Below, piece after piece: positions 42,994 through 52,204 of a DNA stretch of 64,000 bases. This stretch comes from Salana multivorans (lineage in GTDB: Bacteria; Actinomycetota; Actinomycetes; Actinomycetales; Beutenbergiaceae). The stretch's first letter is position 1. The number at the start of each line of letters is the position of its first letter. The stretch lies in contig NZ_RKHQ01000001.1 of NCBI RefSeq assembly GCF_003751805.1, positions 2,418,001 through 2,482,000 of the forward strand. Direction: 5' to 3'. Position numbers and translations under genes: made by a program. A model generated the notes under the pieces. It searched no databases, was not told the origin of the DNA, and saw only the letters and a program-made list of their open reading frames with translations.

Positions 42994-43330
42994 CGTCATG
43001 TCGGGGCCGCGGTGTCGTCGCCGGTGGCTCCCGGGGTCGTGGGGTGGTGGCGCCGGGTGGTGCGCTGGGACGACCGACGCCCTCGCCGTGGCCACGCCTG
43101 GGCCGGGTACCGAGGACGACACGGTCGCCGGGTGGCCACGGCCGTGACCGTGGCCATGACAGGGCCGGGTGCCCGGGACGGTGCGGTCTCGGGGTGGCCA
43201 GCGCGGCGACCGCGGCCACGGTGGGGCCGCGTGCCCGGGCGACGCGGTTCGTCGTGGACGACGGGACGACGGCACCGCGGACGGCGGGACCGCGGACGGC
43301 CGATCTCGTCGGCCTCTCCCGGAACCCGCC
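42994..43330. other. Gene-free gap filled by 62-bp repeats
   Basis: About 340 bp between the tRNA terminator and the DUF4097 stop; no coding pattern. Mostly repeat units (next entry). Confidence 0.6.
43031..43258 (+). repeat. 62-bp tandem repeat units, locus B
   Basis: Units begin at 43093, 43155 and 43217 (exact 62-bp period; the last is incomplete), with a more decayed unit from 43031. Each starts CA(C/T)G followed by GGGCCG(G/C)GT and ends near CCG(T/C)GGC. Consensus and period match locus A at 19348. Confidence 0.7.
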
Positions 43331-44236
43331 TCAGGAGGCGCGGCGGAACGTGATGCTGCCGTGGTCGCTGCGCGCGGTCACCGTCGCGGCGCGGTCGAAC
43401 CCCGCCTCGCCGGCGACCTCGTCGAGCGCGCTGCGCACCCGGCCGTTGCGGGACTCGGCGTCGACCTGGACGGCGGTGCCGTAGGGGATGCCGATCTTCT
43501 GGCTGCCGCTGCGCGTCGTGCTGGTGAGACGGCCTTCGACGAGCCGCTCGACGGTGATGCTGCCCGAGCTCGCGTGAGCCGTGAGGGTCCCGCGCGCCTC
43601 GCCGACCTTGAGCGAGCCCGAGCTCGTCTCGAGCGCGACCTCGCCGGCGGCCGAGTCGACCTGGAGGTGCCCCGACCCGACGCGGAGCGAGCTCACGCCG
43701 TCGATCGCGCGCACGGCGACGCTCCCGCTGCCGCCGCGCACCTGGAGCGAGCCGACCTGGCCGACCGCGAGAGCGCCCGAGCCGATCCGGACGTCGGCGG
43801 CCGCGGCGCGCTGGAGGTCGATCGCCCCGGAGCCGCCGTGCACGGTGGCCGTCTCGGCCTCCTCGAGGCGCACGGCGCCGGACCCCGTGCGCAGGTTCGC
43901 GGCCGAGTAGCGACCCTGGGCCTCGATCCGGCCGCTGCCGCCCGCCAGGTCGAGGACGGTGCCGGTCGGCACGTCGGCGTCGATCCGCAGCCCCGTCGCG
44001 GTCGCGAGCAGGCGCAGGGGGTTGGGCACGTCGATGTCGATCCGGTTCGCCGACACGGCGACGGTCGTCGCCTCGGCCAGCTCCTCGGCGCGCAGGCCGG
44101 TGGCCGTGAGCGTGACCGTCGCGGTCGTGAGGCCGTCGACGGCCCGCACGCGCAGGTCGGACCAGCGCAGCTGCCCGGCGAGGGTGAGGATCCCCGTGAC
44201 GGGGGCGGACGTGGTGCGGGTGGCGGTCATGGACAT
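43331..44236 (-). CDS. DUF4097 beta-solenoid protein
   Basis: A 301-residue protein of the DUF4097 (putative adhesin-like) family, built of repeating beta strands with Gly-Ser-Gly turns (GGSGRIEAQG, TGSGAVRLEE, GGSGAIDLQ, IGSGALAVG, GGSGSVAVR, VGSGHLQVD). It predicts a right-handed parallel beta-solenoid of about ten rungs. No signal peptide, so cytoplasmic or membrane-associated. The first of two ATGs (44236) is chosen because AAGGAG lies five bases upstream. It is downstream of a ribbon-helix-helix gene in an operator-controlled two-gene operon; function unknown. Confidence 0.87.
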   Translation of the reverse strand: MSMTATRTTSAPVTGILTLAGQLRWSDLRVRAVDGLTTATVTLTATGLRAEELAEATTVAVSANRIDIDVPNPLRLLATATGLRIDADVPTGTVLDLAGGSGRIEAQGRYSAANLRTGSGAVRLEEAETATVHGGSGAIDLQRAAAADVRIGSGALAVGQVGSLQVRGGSGSVAVRAIDGVSSLRVGSGHLQVDSAAGEVALETSSGSLKVGEARGTLTAHASSGSITVERLVEGRLTSTTRSGSQKIGIPYGTAVQVDAESRNGRVRSALDEVAGEAGFDRAATVTARSDHGSITFRRAS

Positions 44237-44332
44237 GGGGACTCCTTGGTGGGGACGGGGGCCGCGAGGTGTGGCGGGATGGACGGGGACGGCGGGCGCC
44301 GACGATCGGCTGGGTCCGGCTCGACCGGGCGG

Positions 44333-44896
44333 TCAGCCGATCCAGCCCGTGAGGCGGTTGCCCGCGCGCTGCGTCGAGCGCGGGGTCGTGTCCGTGAGCG
44401 CGAGCTCGGCGGCCCGCACCATCCACGAGTTGACGGAGAGGCCGACGCCGGTCGCCGCCGCGTCGATCCGCAGCTTGAGGTGCTGCGGCAGCCGCAGCGT
44501 GAACCGGGTGACGCCGGCCTCGACCTCCTCGTCGACCGGCTCGGGCGCGGCCTGCGCCGGCGGGGTCGTGAAGGGTGGCGCCATGACGGGCAGGACGGAG
44601 GTCGGCGGCAGGTGCGACGCGGCCGGGTCCTCGTCCCGCGGGTCCACCCGCACCCGGGGGACGGCGACGATGACGGGCTCGCCGTCCTCGAGCCGGACCT
44701 CGACGGTGGCGACCTCCGCGAGCTGCTCGCGCAGGGCGTCGGCCGCGTCGGACAGGGTGCGCTGGAGCGCCAGCCGGAGCGCGGGCTCCAGCGCGAGGGC
44801 GAGGCGGCCGCTGGCCTCCTCGACGGCACCCCCGGCGCCGGACCCCAGCGCCAGGAGCTGGTCACGGACCTCGAGAACTCGTTGATCGAAGGACAT
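44333..44896 (-). CDS. HicB/Arc-type ribbon-helix-helix protein
   Basis: A 187-residue protein. The N-terminal two thirds are helical and acidic; the C-terminal RHH domain lies at about residues 130-167 (TRFTLRLPQHLKLRIDAAA then GLSVNSWMVRAAELAL), as in HicB antitoxins and Arc/CopG repressors. No HicA-like toxin is next to it; the partner is a DUF4097 gene, a pairing seen in several actinobacteria. Three GACACCAT half-sites immediately upstream suggest autorepression. A TACGGT box six bases before the ATG gives a leaderless start. Annotation as a toxin-antitoxin antitoxin would be misleading without a toxin. Confidence 0.8.
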   Translation of the reverse strand: MSFDQRVLEVRDQLLALGSGAGGAVEEASGRLALALEPALRLALQRTLSDAADALREQLAEVATVEVRLEDGEPVIVAVPRVRVDPRDEDPAASHLPPTSVLPVMAPPFTTPPAQAAPEPVDEEVEAGVTRFTLRLPQHLKLRIDAAATGVGLSVNSWMVRAAELALTDTTPRSTQRAGNRLTGWIG

Positions 44897-44902
44897 GACG
44901 TC

Positions 44903-44908
44903 ACCGTA
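44903..44908 (-). promoter_or_regulatory. -10 box of the RHH-DUF4097 operon, leaderless
   Basis: TACGGT on the minus strand, six bases before ATG 44896. Confidence 0.5.
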
Positions 44909-44917
44909 GCACCATTA

Positions 44918-44947
44918 TGACACCATGATGGTGTCGTCATGGTGTCA
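44918..44947. promoter_or_regulatory. Nested palindromic operator of the RHH-DUF4097 operon
   Basis: GACACCAT/ATGGTGTC form a perfect 17-bp palindrome at 44919-44935 with one central base; a third half-site ATGGTGTCA at 44939-44947 pairs with TGACACCAT at 44918. Placement just upstream of the -10 box fits repression by the RHH protein itself. Confidence 0.7.
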
Positions 44948-44997
44948 GTGTGGGTGCGGTGCGGTGTCGTGGATCGCCACCCGGGCCGTGGCGGTCT

Positions 44998-45262
44998 CAG
45001 GCGGGGACGTCGCGGCGCCGGGACCGCCACGGGGCCGCGGCCACGAGCGCCGCGGCGACGAGCGCCGCGGCGACGAGCGAGAGCACGGCGAGCGGCCGGA
45101 CCACGTTCTCGACCGTCGGCACGCGTCCGACGTGGGAGAACACCGGCGAGGGCGAGGAACGTCGCGAGCGTCGCGAGGGCGACCTCACCGAGCAGGTGCC
45201 AGTCGCCGGTGACGGCGCCCGCCCCGGAGGGCCGCGTGGCCGCGATGGTGCGTCGAGCCGGG
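44998..45262 (-). pseudogene. Possible frameshifted small two-helix membrane protein
   Basis: On the minus strand two adjacent frames each look coding. The first (about 45262-45128) reads VTGDWHLLGEVALATL and continues hydrophobic; the second (about 45127 to the stop at 44998) reads RVPTVENVVRPLAVLSLV followed by Ala/Leu/Val helix and WRSRRR. Joining them needs one base. No start codon precedes the first part. Either a decayed gene or a sequencing/assembly error. Confidence 0.35.
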
Positions 45263-45268
45263 GCGAGC

Positions 45269-46417
45269 TCAGCTCGGGCGGGGTGCCCTGGGGGCCGGCG
45301 TCGGATCGTCGAGCATGGGCGAGGCGACGAGCTCGTGCCGGCGCATGTACGTGCTCGCGATCGCCTGGATCGTCGCCGCGATCGGCAGCGCGAGGAACGC
45401 GCCGAGGGCGCCGAACACGGCTCCGAACGCGATGACGACGACGAAGCTGACCGCCGGGTTCATCTCGAGCGCCTTCGCCGAGATCTTCGGGGAGAGCCAC
45501 AGGTTCTCGACCTGCTGGTAGGCGATGATGAACGCCAGCACGATGATGCCCTGCGTCAGTCCCTGCGAGGTCAGCGCGACCGCGACCGGCAGCGCGCCGC
45601 CGAGGTAGGTGCCGATCGTCGGGACGAACTGCGAGACGAGACCGGTGAACACCGCGAGCGGCAGCGCGTAGGGCGTCTGGAGGATGAGCAGGAAGATCGC
45701 GGTCGCTACGGTCGAGATCGCCGCGAGCGCGATCCGCGTGCGCAGGAAGTCCGAGACCTTGAGCTGCGTGATCTCCCAGTAGCGCAGCATGTCGGCCTGG
45801 CGGTTCGGGGTGAGGTAGCGGCAGATCGACGCGCGGAACCGCGGCCCCGCCGCGAGCAGGTAGTACGTGACGAGCATGATCGTCAGGGACGCGAACACGA
45901 GCCCGATGGCGGTCGTGCCCAGCAGCAGCGCGCCCGAGGCGACGTCCATCCCGTGCTGGTTGACGAGGTCCAGGAGGAGGTCGTGCGCCTCGGGCATGAC
46001 GATGTCGAACCGCTCCGATATCCACAGCGTGACGTCCTCGTACAGCGCGGGCACGTTGGAGATGAGCTGGACGAGCTGCTGCACGAACAGGTTCCCGAAC
46101 ATCGCCACGACGACCATGACGACGGCGATCGACCCGAGCAGCGTCGTGATCGCCGCGCGCCCGCGCTTCCAGCCGTGCCGGACCAGCCACACGACGATCG
46201 GCTCGAGGGCCAGGGCGAGGAAGAACGACAGCAGCAGGTAGACCCCGAGCGTGCGCAGCGAGCCCAGCGCGTGCCACACGGCGATGCCGACGAAGACCGT
46301 GACGACGGCGCCGGCGAACGCGCGCCACAGCCACGCCGGGGGCCGGTTCGCCGGGTGGTCGGAGTGGCGCGCGGGGACGACCGGTCGGTCCGACACCTCG
46401 GGGGCTGCTTCGCTCAT
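45269..46417 (-). CDS. AI-2E (TqsA/PerM) family transporter
   Basis: A 382-residue polytopic protein with about eight helices, the first after a short cytoplasmic segment (WLWRAFAGAVVTVFVGIAVWHAL). Family features are the large periplasmic loop following VVAMFGNLFVQQLVQLI, and the C-terminal AVFTGLVSQFVPTIGTYLGGALPV and ALEMNPAVSFVVVIAFGAVFG motifs. Family members include exporters of autoinducer-2, Na+/H+ antiporters and unassigned proteins, so the substrate is not inferred. ATG 46417 is the start; CACACT lies six bases upstream. Confidence 0.9.
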   Translation of the reverse strand: MSEAAPEVSDRPVVPARHSDHPANRPPAWLWRAFAGAVVTVFVGIAVWHALGSLRTLGVYLLLSFFLALALEPIVVWLVRHGWKRGRAAITTLLGSIAVVMVVVAMFGNLFVQQLVQLISNVPALYEDVTLWISERFDIVMPEAHDLLLDLVNQHGMDVASGALLLGTTAIGLVFASLTIMLVTYYLLAAGPRFRASICRYLTPNRQADMLRYWEITQLKVSDFLRTRIALAAISTVATAIFLLILQTPYALPLAVFTGLVSQFVPTIGTYLGGALPVAVALTSQGLTQGIIVLAFIIAYQQVENLWLSPKISAKALEMNPAVSFVVVIAFGAVFGALGAFLALPIAATIQAIASTYMRRHELVASPMLDDPTPAPRAPRPS

Positions 46418-46505
46418 GCGCTCAGTGTGACGGCTTCCGGGACATCGGATGACCGCGCTGGTCGGGGACCGGGGCCACACCGACGTCGCGGGTGACGGGC
46501 GGGGC

Positions 46506-47414
46506 CTAGCGCAGGAGCCGGGACATCCGCCGGTCGGCGAGCGGCTTGCCGCCCGTCTGGCACGTCGCGCAGTACTGCAGCGAGCGGTCGGAGAAGGAGA
46601 CCTCGCGCACGACGTCGCCGCACACGGGGCACGCCTGGCCGGTCCGGCCGTGCACCGCCATGCCGCGCCGCTTGGCATCCTTGAGCTCCGCCGCCGGCCG
46701 ACCGGTCGACGCGGCGACCGCGGCACGCAGCACCTCCCGGGTCGCCTCGGCGAGGCGGTCCAGCTCCTCGTCCGTGAGGGAGCCGGTGAGCGCGAACGGC
46801 GAGAGCCGCGCGGCGTGGAGGATCTCGTCGCTGTAGGCGTTCCCGATCCCGGCGACGAGCCGCTGGTCGCGCAGCGCGCCCTTGACCTGCTGGTTGCGCG
46901 AGCCGAGGGCGGAGGCGAGCTGCTCGCGCGGGTCGTCGACCGCGAGCGGGTCGAAGCCGAGCGTCGCGATCGGCTCGACCTCCCGGACGTCCCGGGTGAG
47001 GTGGACGGCGAGACGCTTGCGCGTGCCGGCCTCGGTGAGGTCGAACCCCGAGCCGTCGTCGAACCACACGCGCACCGCGAGCGGGCCGGCCGACCGGCCG
47101 AGCGGACGCGAGCGCGGCGCGGTCGAGGCGGGCATCTCCTCCCGCCAGCGCAGCCAGCCGGCCTTGGCGAGGTGGAACGAGAGCCACTCCTCCGGCTCGG
47201 TCGCCGTGAGGTCGCCACGCGGGCCGAGCCCGATGGACACCCACTTGCCGTGCCGCTCGACGTCGGTGACGCAGCGCCCGGTGATCTCCTCGAGCGGCGG
47301 CTGGACCGTCTTGAGCGCACCGATGGCCGCGACGTGGACGGCGACGACGAACCGGCCGACGGTCCGCTCGCGCAGGAAGCCCGCGAGGGCTTCGACCTCA
47401 GGAAGCTCGGGCAT
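46506..47414 (-). CDS. Fpg/Nei family DNA glycosylase
   Basis: A 302-residue formamidopyrimidine-DNA glycosylase-fold enzyme for base excision repair. N-terminal MPELPEVE provides the catalytic Pro2 and Glu3; H2TH region motifs NQQVKGALRDQRLVAGIGNAYSDEIL are intact; the C-terminal zinc finger is CPVCG ... CATCQTGGK. This Fpg/Nei-like branch lacks features needed to decide between 8-oxoG and oxidised pyrimidine specificity. It is the last gene of a tightly packed run starting at thyA, 3 bp after the preceding stop. Confidence 0.92.
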   Translation of the reverse strand: MPELPEVEALAGFLRERTVGRFVVAVHVAAIGALKTVQPPLEEITGRCVTDVERHGKWVSIGLGPRGDLTATEPEEWLSFHLAKAGWLRWREEMPASTAPRSRPLGRSAGPLAVRVWFDDGSGFDLTEAGTRKRLAVHLTRDVREVEPIATLGFDPLAVDDPREQLASALGSRNQQVKGALRDQRLVAGIGNAYSDEILHAARLSPFALTGSLTDEELDRLAEATREVLRAAVAASTGRPAAELKDAKRRGMAVHGRTGQACPVCGDVVREVSFSDRSLQYCATCQTGGKPLADRRMSRLLR

Positions 47415-47417
47415 GCC

Positions 47418-48047
47418 TCACTGTGCCACACGCCGGGGCGGCACGAGGAGCAGCCAGCCGAGGACCCCGACGCCGAGCACGGCCGCCGCCGTCACCCAGG
47501 CTCCGGGCAGCTCGGGAACCGCCCACGCGACGAGGCCGAGAGCCTGGCCGACGAGCTGCGCGCGCCAGAACGTCGGCCAGCGCCGCCGCAGCACGGCGAC
47601 GGCGACGGGGGCGCGCGGTCCGAGGTTCTCGGTCAGCCGCAGCGCGACGCACGTGACGTGCACGGCGAGGACGGTCAGCGCCGTCGAGAGCGCGAGCCAC
47701 ACCGTCGGGCGCTCGTCCTGCAGCAGCAGGGCGAGACCCACGACGCCGAGCCAGAACGCGGGCAGCGCACCGCGCGGTCGGACGACCGCCAGGGCGAGCG
47801 CGACCAGCCCGAGGACCCAGCCGGTCACCGTCGTCGCGGTCAGGAGCACGGCCGCCGCGCCGGCGACGACGGCCAGCGCCCGCAGCGTCCCGACGGACAC
47901 GGCCGGACCGACGTCGATCCGCAGCTCCGGCTCCTCGGACGAGGTCTCGCCGTGGCCACGGCCCGCGCCGCGGCGCGGGGTCTCGCCGCCGCGTCGTCGC
48001 AGCCGGTCGAGCAGCCCGGTGAGGGCGCCGCGGACGTCGAGGCTCAC
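47418..48047 (-). CDS. Small integral membrane protein of the MoxR-DUF58 cluster
   Basis: A 209-residue protein with a basic N-terminus and about six hydrophobic segments (TLRALAVVAGAAAVLLTATTV, VLGLVALALAVV, ALPAFWLGVVGLALLL, LALSTALTVLAVHVTCVAL and others). No family recognised. GTG 48047 is chosen over the GTG at 48059 because it overlaps the DUF58 stop by exactly 4 bp (GTGA), like the other junctions in this operon. Its place suggests a membrane component of the MoxR/DUF58 system. Confidence 0.7.
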   Translation of the reverse strand: MSLDVRGALTGLLDRLRRRGGETPRRGAGRGHGETSSEEPELRIDVGPAVSVGTLRALAVVAGAAAVLLTATTVTGWVLGLVALALAVVRPRGALPAFWLGVVGLALLLQDERPTVWLALSTALTVLAVHVTCVALRLTENLGPRAPVAVAVLRRRWPTFWRAQLVGQALGLVAWAVPELPGAWVTAAAVLGVGVLGWLLLVPPRRVAQ

Positions 48048-49308
48048 GCGGTCCACCACCGCTCGACGCCGATGCCGGCGGCGCGCAGCTCACGCAGCCG
48101 CTGCGTGCGCTCGGCGAGCACGAGGCGCGCCGCCACCTGCTCCGGCCCGCTCAGCGAGCCCAGGTGGGTCGGCGGGAGGACGTCGACGGCGACGACGGGG
48201 TGTCCGGCGCGGGACCAGTCGGCGGCGGCCGTCGCCGCGTCGTCGTCGAGGAAGGTGGAGACCACGACGATGATCGCCCCCGCCGTCACCTGCGGCGCGC
48301 GGACGAGACGCCCCGGCTCGCCGACCGCGCGGCTGCGCGTGATCGCCTGGACGATCCGGTCGAGGTGGCGCCGACCGGCACCCGGGCGCAGCGGGCGCCC
48401 GCGGTGGCCGAGGTCGACGAACGCGACGCGGTCGCCGCGCTCGATCGACGCCTGCGCGTGGGACGCGGCCGCCTGCCGCGCCACGTCGAGCGAGGTCGGC
48501 TGGGTCAGCACGTCGCCGGTGCCCCCGGCCCACGTCCGCACGTCGATGCCGACGTCGTCGCGCGAGTCGAGGACGACCACGACGACGGCCTCCGCGTCCG
48601 CGTGGTGTCGTCGGACCCATAGACGCGTCCCCAGCCGCGGGTCGGTGGTGCCGCGCCGGGCGGTGACCCGCCAGTCGACGTTGCGCAGCCGGTCCCCGGG
48701 CGCGAACGGCGCGATGTCGAGCAGGTCCTCGCCCTCGCCGCGACGGCGCGAGCGGTGGGTCCCGGTCGAGCCGACGAGGTGGTGCGGCGCCGGCAGGCCG
48801 CTGACGGGCAGCCGGATCGGCTCGACGACGAGCGCCGGCGCGACGACCGTGACGGGCGCGGACTCCAGCTCGCCGTCGGCGGCGACGGGAACCGCGTCGA
48901 GCCGCAGCGGCGCCAGGTCGCCGGTGCGCGCGGACTCGAACGTGACGGTCGCCGGTGTCGGGTCGGCCGCCAGGAGCGCCGTCGCCTCGGGGTAGCCGGG
49001 CAGGCTCAGCCGGACCCTCGTCTCCCCGGGCGGCGGGACGAGCCGCGTCACGTGCTCGCCGGGACGCGGGGCACCGGTCGCGCGCAGGGTCGGCGGCCCC
49101 GGTGGGCGGGCGACGGACCGGCGTCGCGCGACGACGGCCGCGACCAGCAGCGGGGCGACGACCGCGACGACCACCGGGCGACCGAGGACGACGCCGGCGA
49201 GCAGCAGCCCGAGCGCGACGACTCCGAGCGCCGAGGCGCTGCGGATCTCGAACCACGACCCGGCGCCGGGCGCCGTGGACGCGATCCGATCGGCCGGTCC
49301 GGGTGAGC

Positions 49309-49312
<4 letters not shown>
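48044..49312 (-). CDS. DUF58 domain protein (VWA-related, MoxR partner)
   Basis: A 422-residue protein with two N-terminal helices (GVVALGLLLAGVVLGRPVVVAVVAPLLVAAVVA), a beta-rich middle (PPGETRVRLSLPGYPEAT), the family hallmark around APFAPGDRLRNVDWRVTARRG, and a VWA-like C-terminal domain (VVVVLDSRDDVGID, then IIVVVSTFLDDD). DUF58 proteins cooperate with MoxR AAA+ ATPases, probably in assembly or activation of membrane or metal-binding complexes. GTG 49312 overlaps the moxR stop (GTGA), so the long upstream open frame is rejected. Confidence 0.88.
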
Positions 49313-50330
<1,018 letters not shown>

Positions 50331-50334
<4 letters not shown>

Positions 50335-50825
50335 CGGGGTCTCCTCTGGTCGTGGGAGGGGCTGGTGTCGGCGCGCTGCTCGATCGCGGCGAGCGTGCGC
50401 TCGATCCGGTCGACGGCGCGTGCGACGTCGGCGGTCGGGTCGGTGCCGGAGCGCCGGCGCCGGCCCCCGGTCGGGGGCGTGGTCGGGAGCAGCGGGGCGA
50501 GCGCGGCCCGCAGCGCGTCCCGCTCGGCGGGGGTGGCGTCCGGCTCGAGCCGTTCCGCGAGCTCGACGAGGCGCCGGACGAGGTACGGACCGGCGCTCGT
50601 GCCCGCGTCGAGCTGCCAGGACAGGCGGTAGATCTCGGCGCGCCGGCCGCCCCGCTCGGGGGCGGGAAGCTGGGGCCACGCCGTGTAGTCGTCGCCCGGC
50701 AGGAGGTGGGCGAGGACGAGCACGACGACGACCGTCGCCGTGACGACGGCCGTCGCAGCGAGGTCGAACCGGAGGACGCCCCACGCGACGAGCGCGGAGC
50801 CCGGGATCGCGAGCCCCTCCAGCAC
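50331..50825 (-). CDS. Small membrane-anchored protein between DUF4129 and MoxR
   Basis: A 164-residue protein if GTG 50825 is the start: two hydrophobic helices (AIPGSALVAWGVLRFDLAATAVV, VTATVVVVLVLAHLL), then a charged helical region (YRLSWQLDAGTSAGPYLVRRLVELAERL) and a basic tail. No family recognised, though an equivalent gene sits here in related MoxR-DUF58 clusters. The start is uncertain: a CTG at 50843 would give the 4-bp overlap seen at the other junctions and add six residues. It ends with ATGA into moxR. Confidence 0.65.
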
Positions 50826-50839
50826 GAGGCGCCGTGTGC

Positions 50840-51625
50840 TCAGCCCCGCCACGTCGCCTCGATCCGGGCGAGCGCCTCGCTCGCGACGGCCACCTGCTGC
50901 CGCGTGACGGGCGCGGTCGAGAACCGGGCGGCGAGGTAGGTGCGCCGCAGCGCCTCGACGGCCGCGGGGTCGGCGTGGGTCCTCGCGAGCAGCTCGAGCG
51001 TGAACTCGGTCGGCGTCTGGCTCGGCGACCGGGCGGCGTGGCGGTCCGCCGCGCCCTCCTCCAGCGCCAGCCAGGCGGCGACGACCGCGTCGCGCGGGGC
51101 CACCGCCCGGTCCAGGGCGCCGCGGGCGGAGGTCAGGGACTCGGTGAGGTCGGGGACCGCGGTCGCCTCGGCGTCCGTCGTCCGGCCGACCGTCTCGATG
51201 ACCTCGCCCTCGTACCGGGCCAGTCGGCGCGGGAGGTAGCGGCGCAGCAGGAGGATGACGGCCGCGGCCACGACGGCCGCGGCGACCGCCACCAGCGTCG
51301 GGCCGAGCCAGTCGGGCACCTCGATGACCAGGGGGTCGCCGCCCTGGCCGAACGAGGGCGTCGGCAGCACGGGGTCGACCACCCCGCCGGGCGATGCCGG
51401 AGGCGCCGACTGCTGCGCGCTCGGCGCGGGCGGCGCCGGCCGGACGCCCAGCTCGCCCCGCCAGCGTGCGCCGAGACCGGCGAGGAGCAGCAGTCCGAGG
51501 AGCGTCCAGCCGAGCCGACCGGCGGTGCTCGCGCGACCGGGACGCGCAGGCGCGCCGGGGTCGGGGGCGTCGCCGGTCCCCGCGACGCCGCGGGACCCGC
51601 TCGGCGGGCCGGTCGGGGTGCTCAC
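50840..51625 (-). CDS. DUF4129 domain membrane protein
   Basis: A 261-residue protein: Gly/Pro-rich N-terminus, helix 1 (WTLLGLLLLAGLGARW), an extracytoplasmic Pro/Ala/Ser-rich loop, helix 2 (PTLVAVAAAVVAAAVILLLRRYL) and the cytoplasmic DUF4129 domain with its conserved WLALEEGAADRHAARSPSQTPTEF and LRRTYLAARFS segments. This domain (also C-terminal in some transglutaminase-like proteins) accompanies MoxR/DUF58. GTG 51625 lies six bases after the folA stop, so the cluster is fused to thyA-folA. Confidence 0.87.
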   Translation of the reverse strand: MSTPTGPPSGSRGVAGTGDAPDPGAPARPGRASTAGRLGWTLLGLLLLAGLGARWRGELGVRPAPPAPSAQQSAPPASPGGVVDPVLPTPSFGQGGDPLVIEVPDWLGPTLVAVAAAVVAAAVILLLRRYLPRRLARYEGEVIETVGRTTDAEATAVPDLTESLTSARGALDRAVAPRDAVVAAWLALEEGAADRHAARSPSQTPTEFTLELLARTHADPAAVEALRRTYLAARFSTAPVTRQQVAVASEALARIEATWRG

Positions 51626-51631
51626 CGGGGC

Positions 51632-52204
51632 TCAGCGCCGCCGGTAGTGCAGGATCCGCCAGCCGGTGCCCGTGCGCGAGACGCGCCAGCCGGCGACGTC
51701 GGCCGGCGTGCACTCCCGCCACGTCGCCTCGTCGATCGCGGGGGCGCGGGTGGCCGCCGCGTCCGGACCGGGCTCTGGCACGTCGATCTCGCTCACCACG
51801 AGCAGGTCGGCGTAGGCGATCCCCTGCGCGTAGACCTGACCGCCGCCCATGATCCAGACCTCGTCCGGGGGCGGGGCGGCGTCCGGTGTCCCGACGGGGA
51901 GCGAGGCCGTCGCGATCGCCTCGGGGAGCGAGCCGGCGCGGACCGGGTGCTCGTCCGGTGCGCCGTGCCAGGCCGGGTCCCGGGTGACGACGACGGACGC
52001 CGCCGTCCGCGCCCGCCGCCATGGCCCCGGCATCGAGTCCCAGGTGGTCCGCCCGACGACGACGGGGCGGCCGGCCACCGTGTCGCGGAAGTGACGGAAG
52101 TCCTCGGGGACGTCCCACGGCAGCTCGTCGTCGACCGCGATGACGCCACCCGGCGTCTGCGCCCAGACCATCCCGACGGTGGCGTGAGGCACGGGACGGC
52201 CCAT
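51632..52204 (-). CDS. folA: Dihydrofolate reductase
   Basis: A 190-residue DHFR. Conserved features: ATVGMVWAQTPGGVIAVDDELPWDVPEDFRHFRDTV (active-site Asp within the PEDFRHFR helix), RPVVVGRTTWDSMPG, VWIMGGGQVYAQGI and the C-terminal WRILHYRRR. It regenerates tetrahydrofolate using NADPH after the thymidylate synthase reaction. The ATG at 52204 shares one base with the thyA stop (TGATG), ensuring coupled translation. Confidence 0.95.
   Translation of the reverse strand: MGRPVPHATVGMVWAQTPGGVIAVDDELPWDVPEDFRHFRDTVAGRPVVVGRTTWDSMPGPWRRARTAASVVVTRDPAWHGAPDEHPVRAGSLPEAIATASLPVGTPDAAPPPDEVWIMGGGQVYAQGIAYADLLVVSEIDVPEPGPDAAATRAPAIDEATWRECTPADVAGWRVSRTGTGWRILHYRRR

Noticed and set aside
19348-43258. 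CRISPR interpretation of the 62-bp repeats
   Set aside because: Whole units are similar without alternating conserved repeats and unique spacers, and no cas gene is present.
44333-44896. HicB antitoxin of a toxin-antitoxin pair
   Set aside because: No HicA-like double-stranded-RNA-binding-fold toxin gene next to it; the partner is DUF4097.
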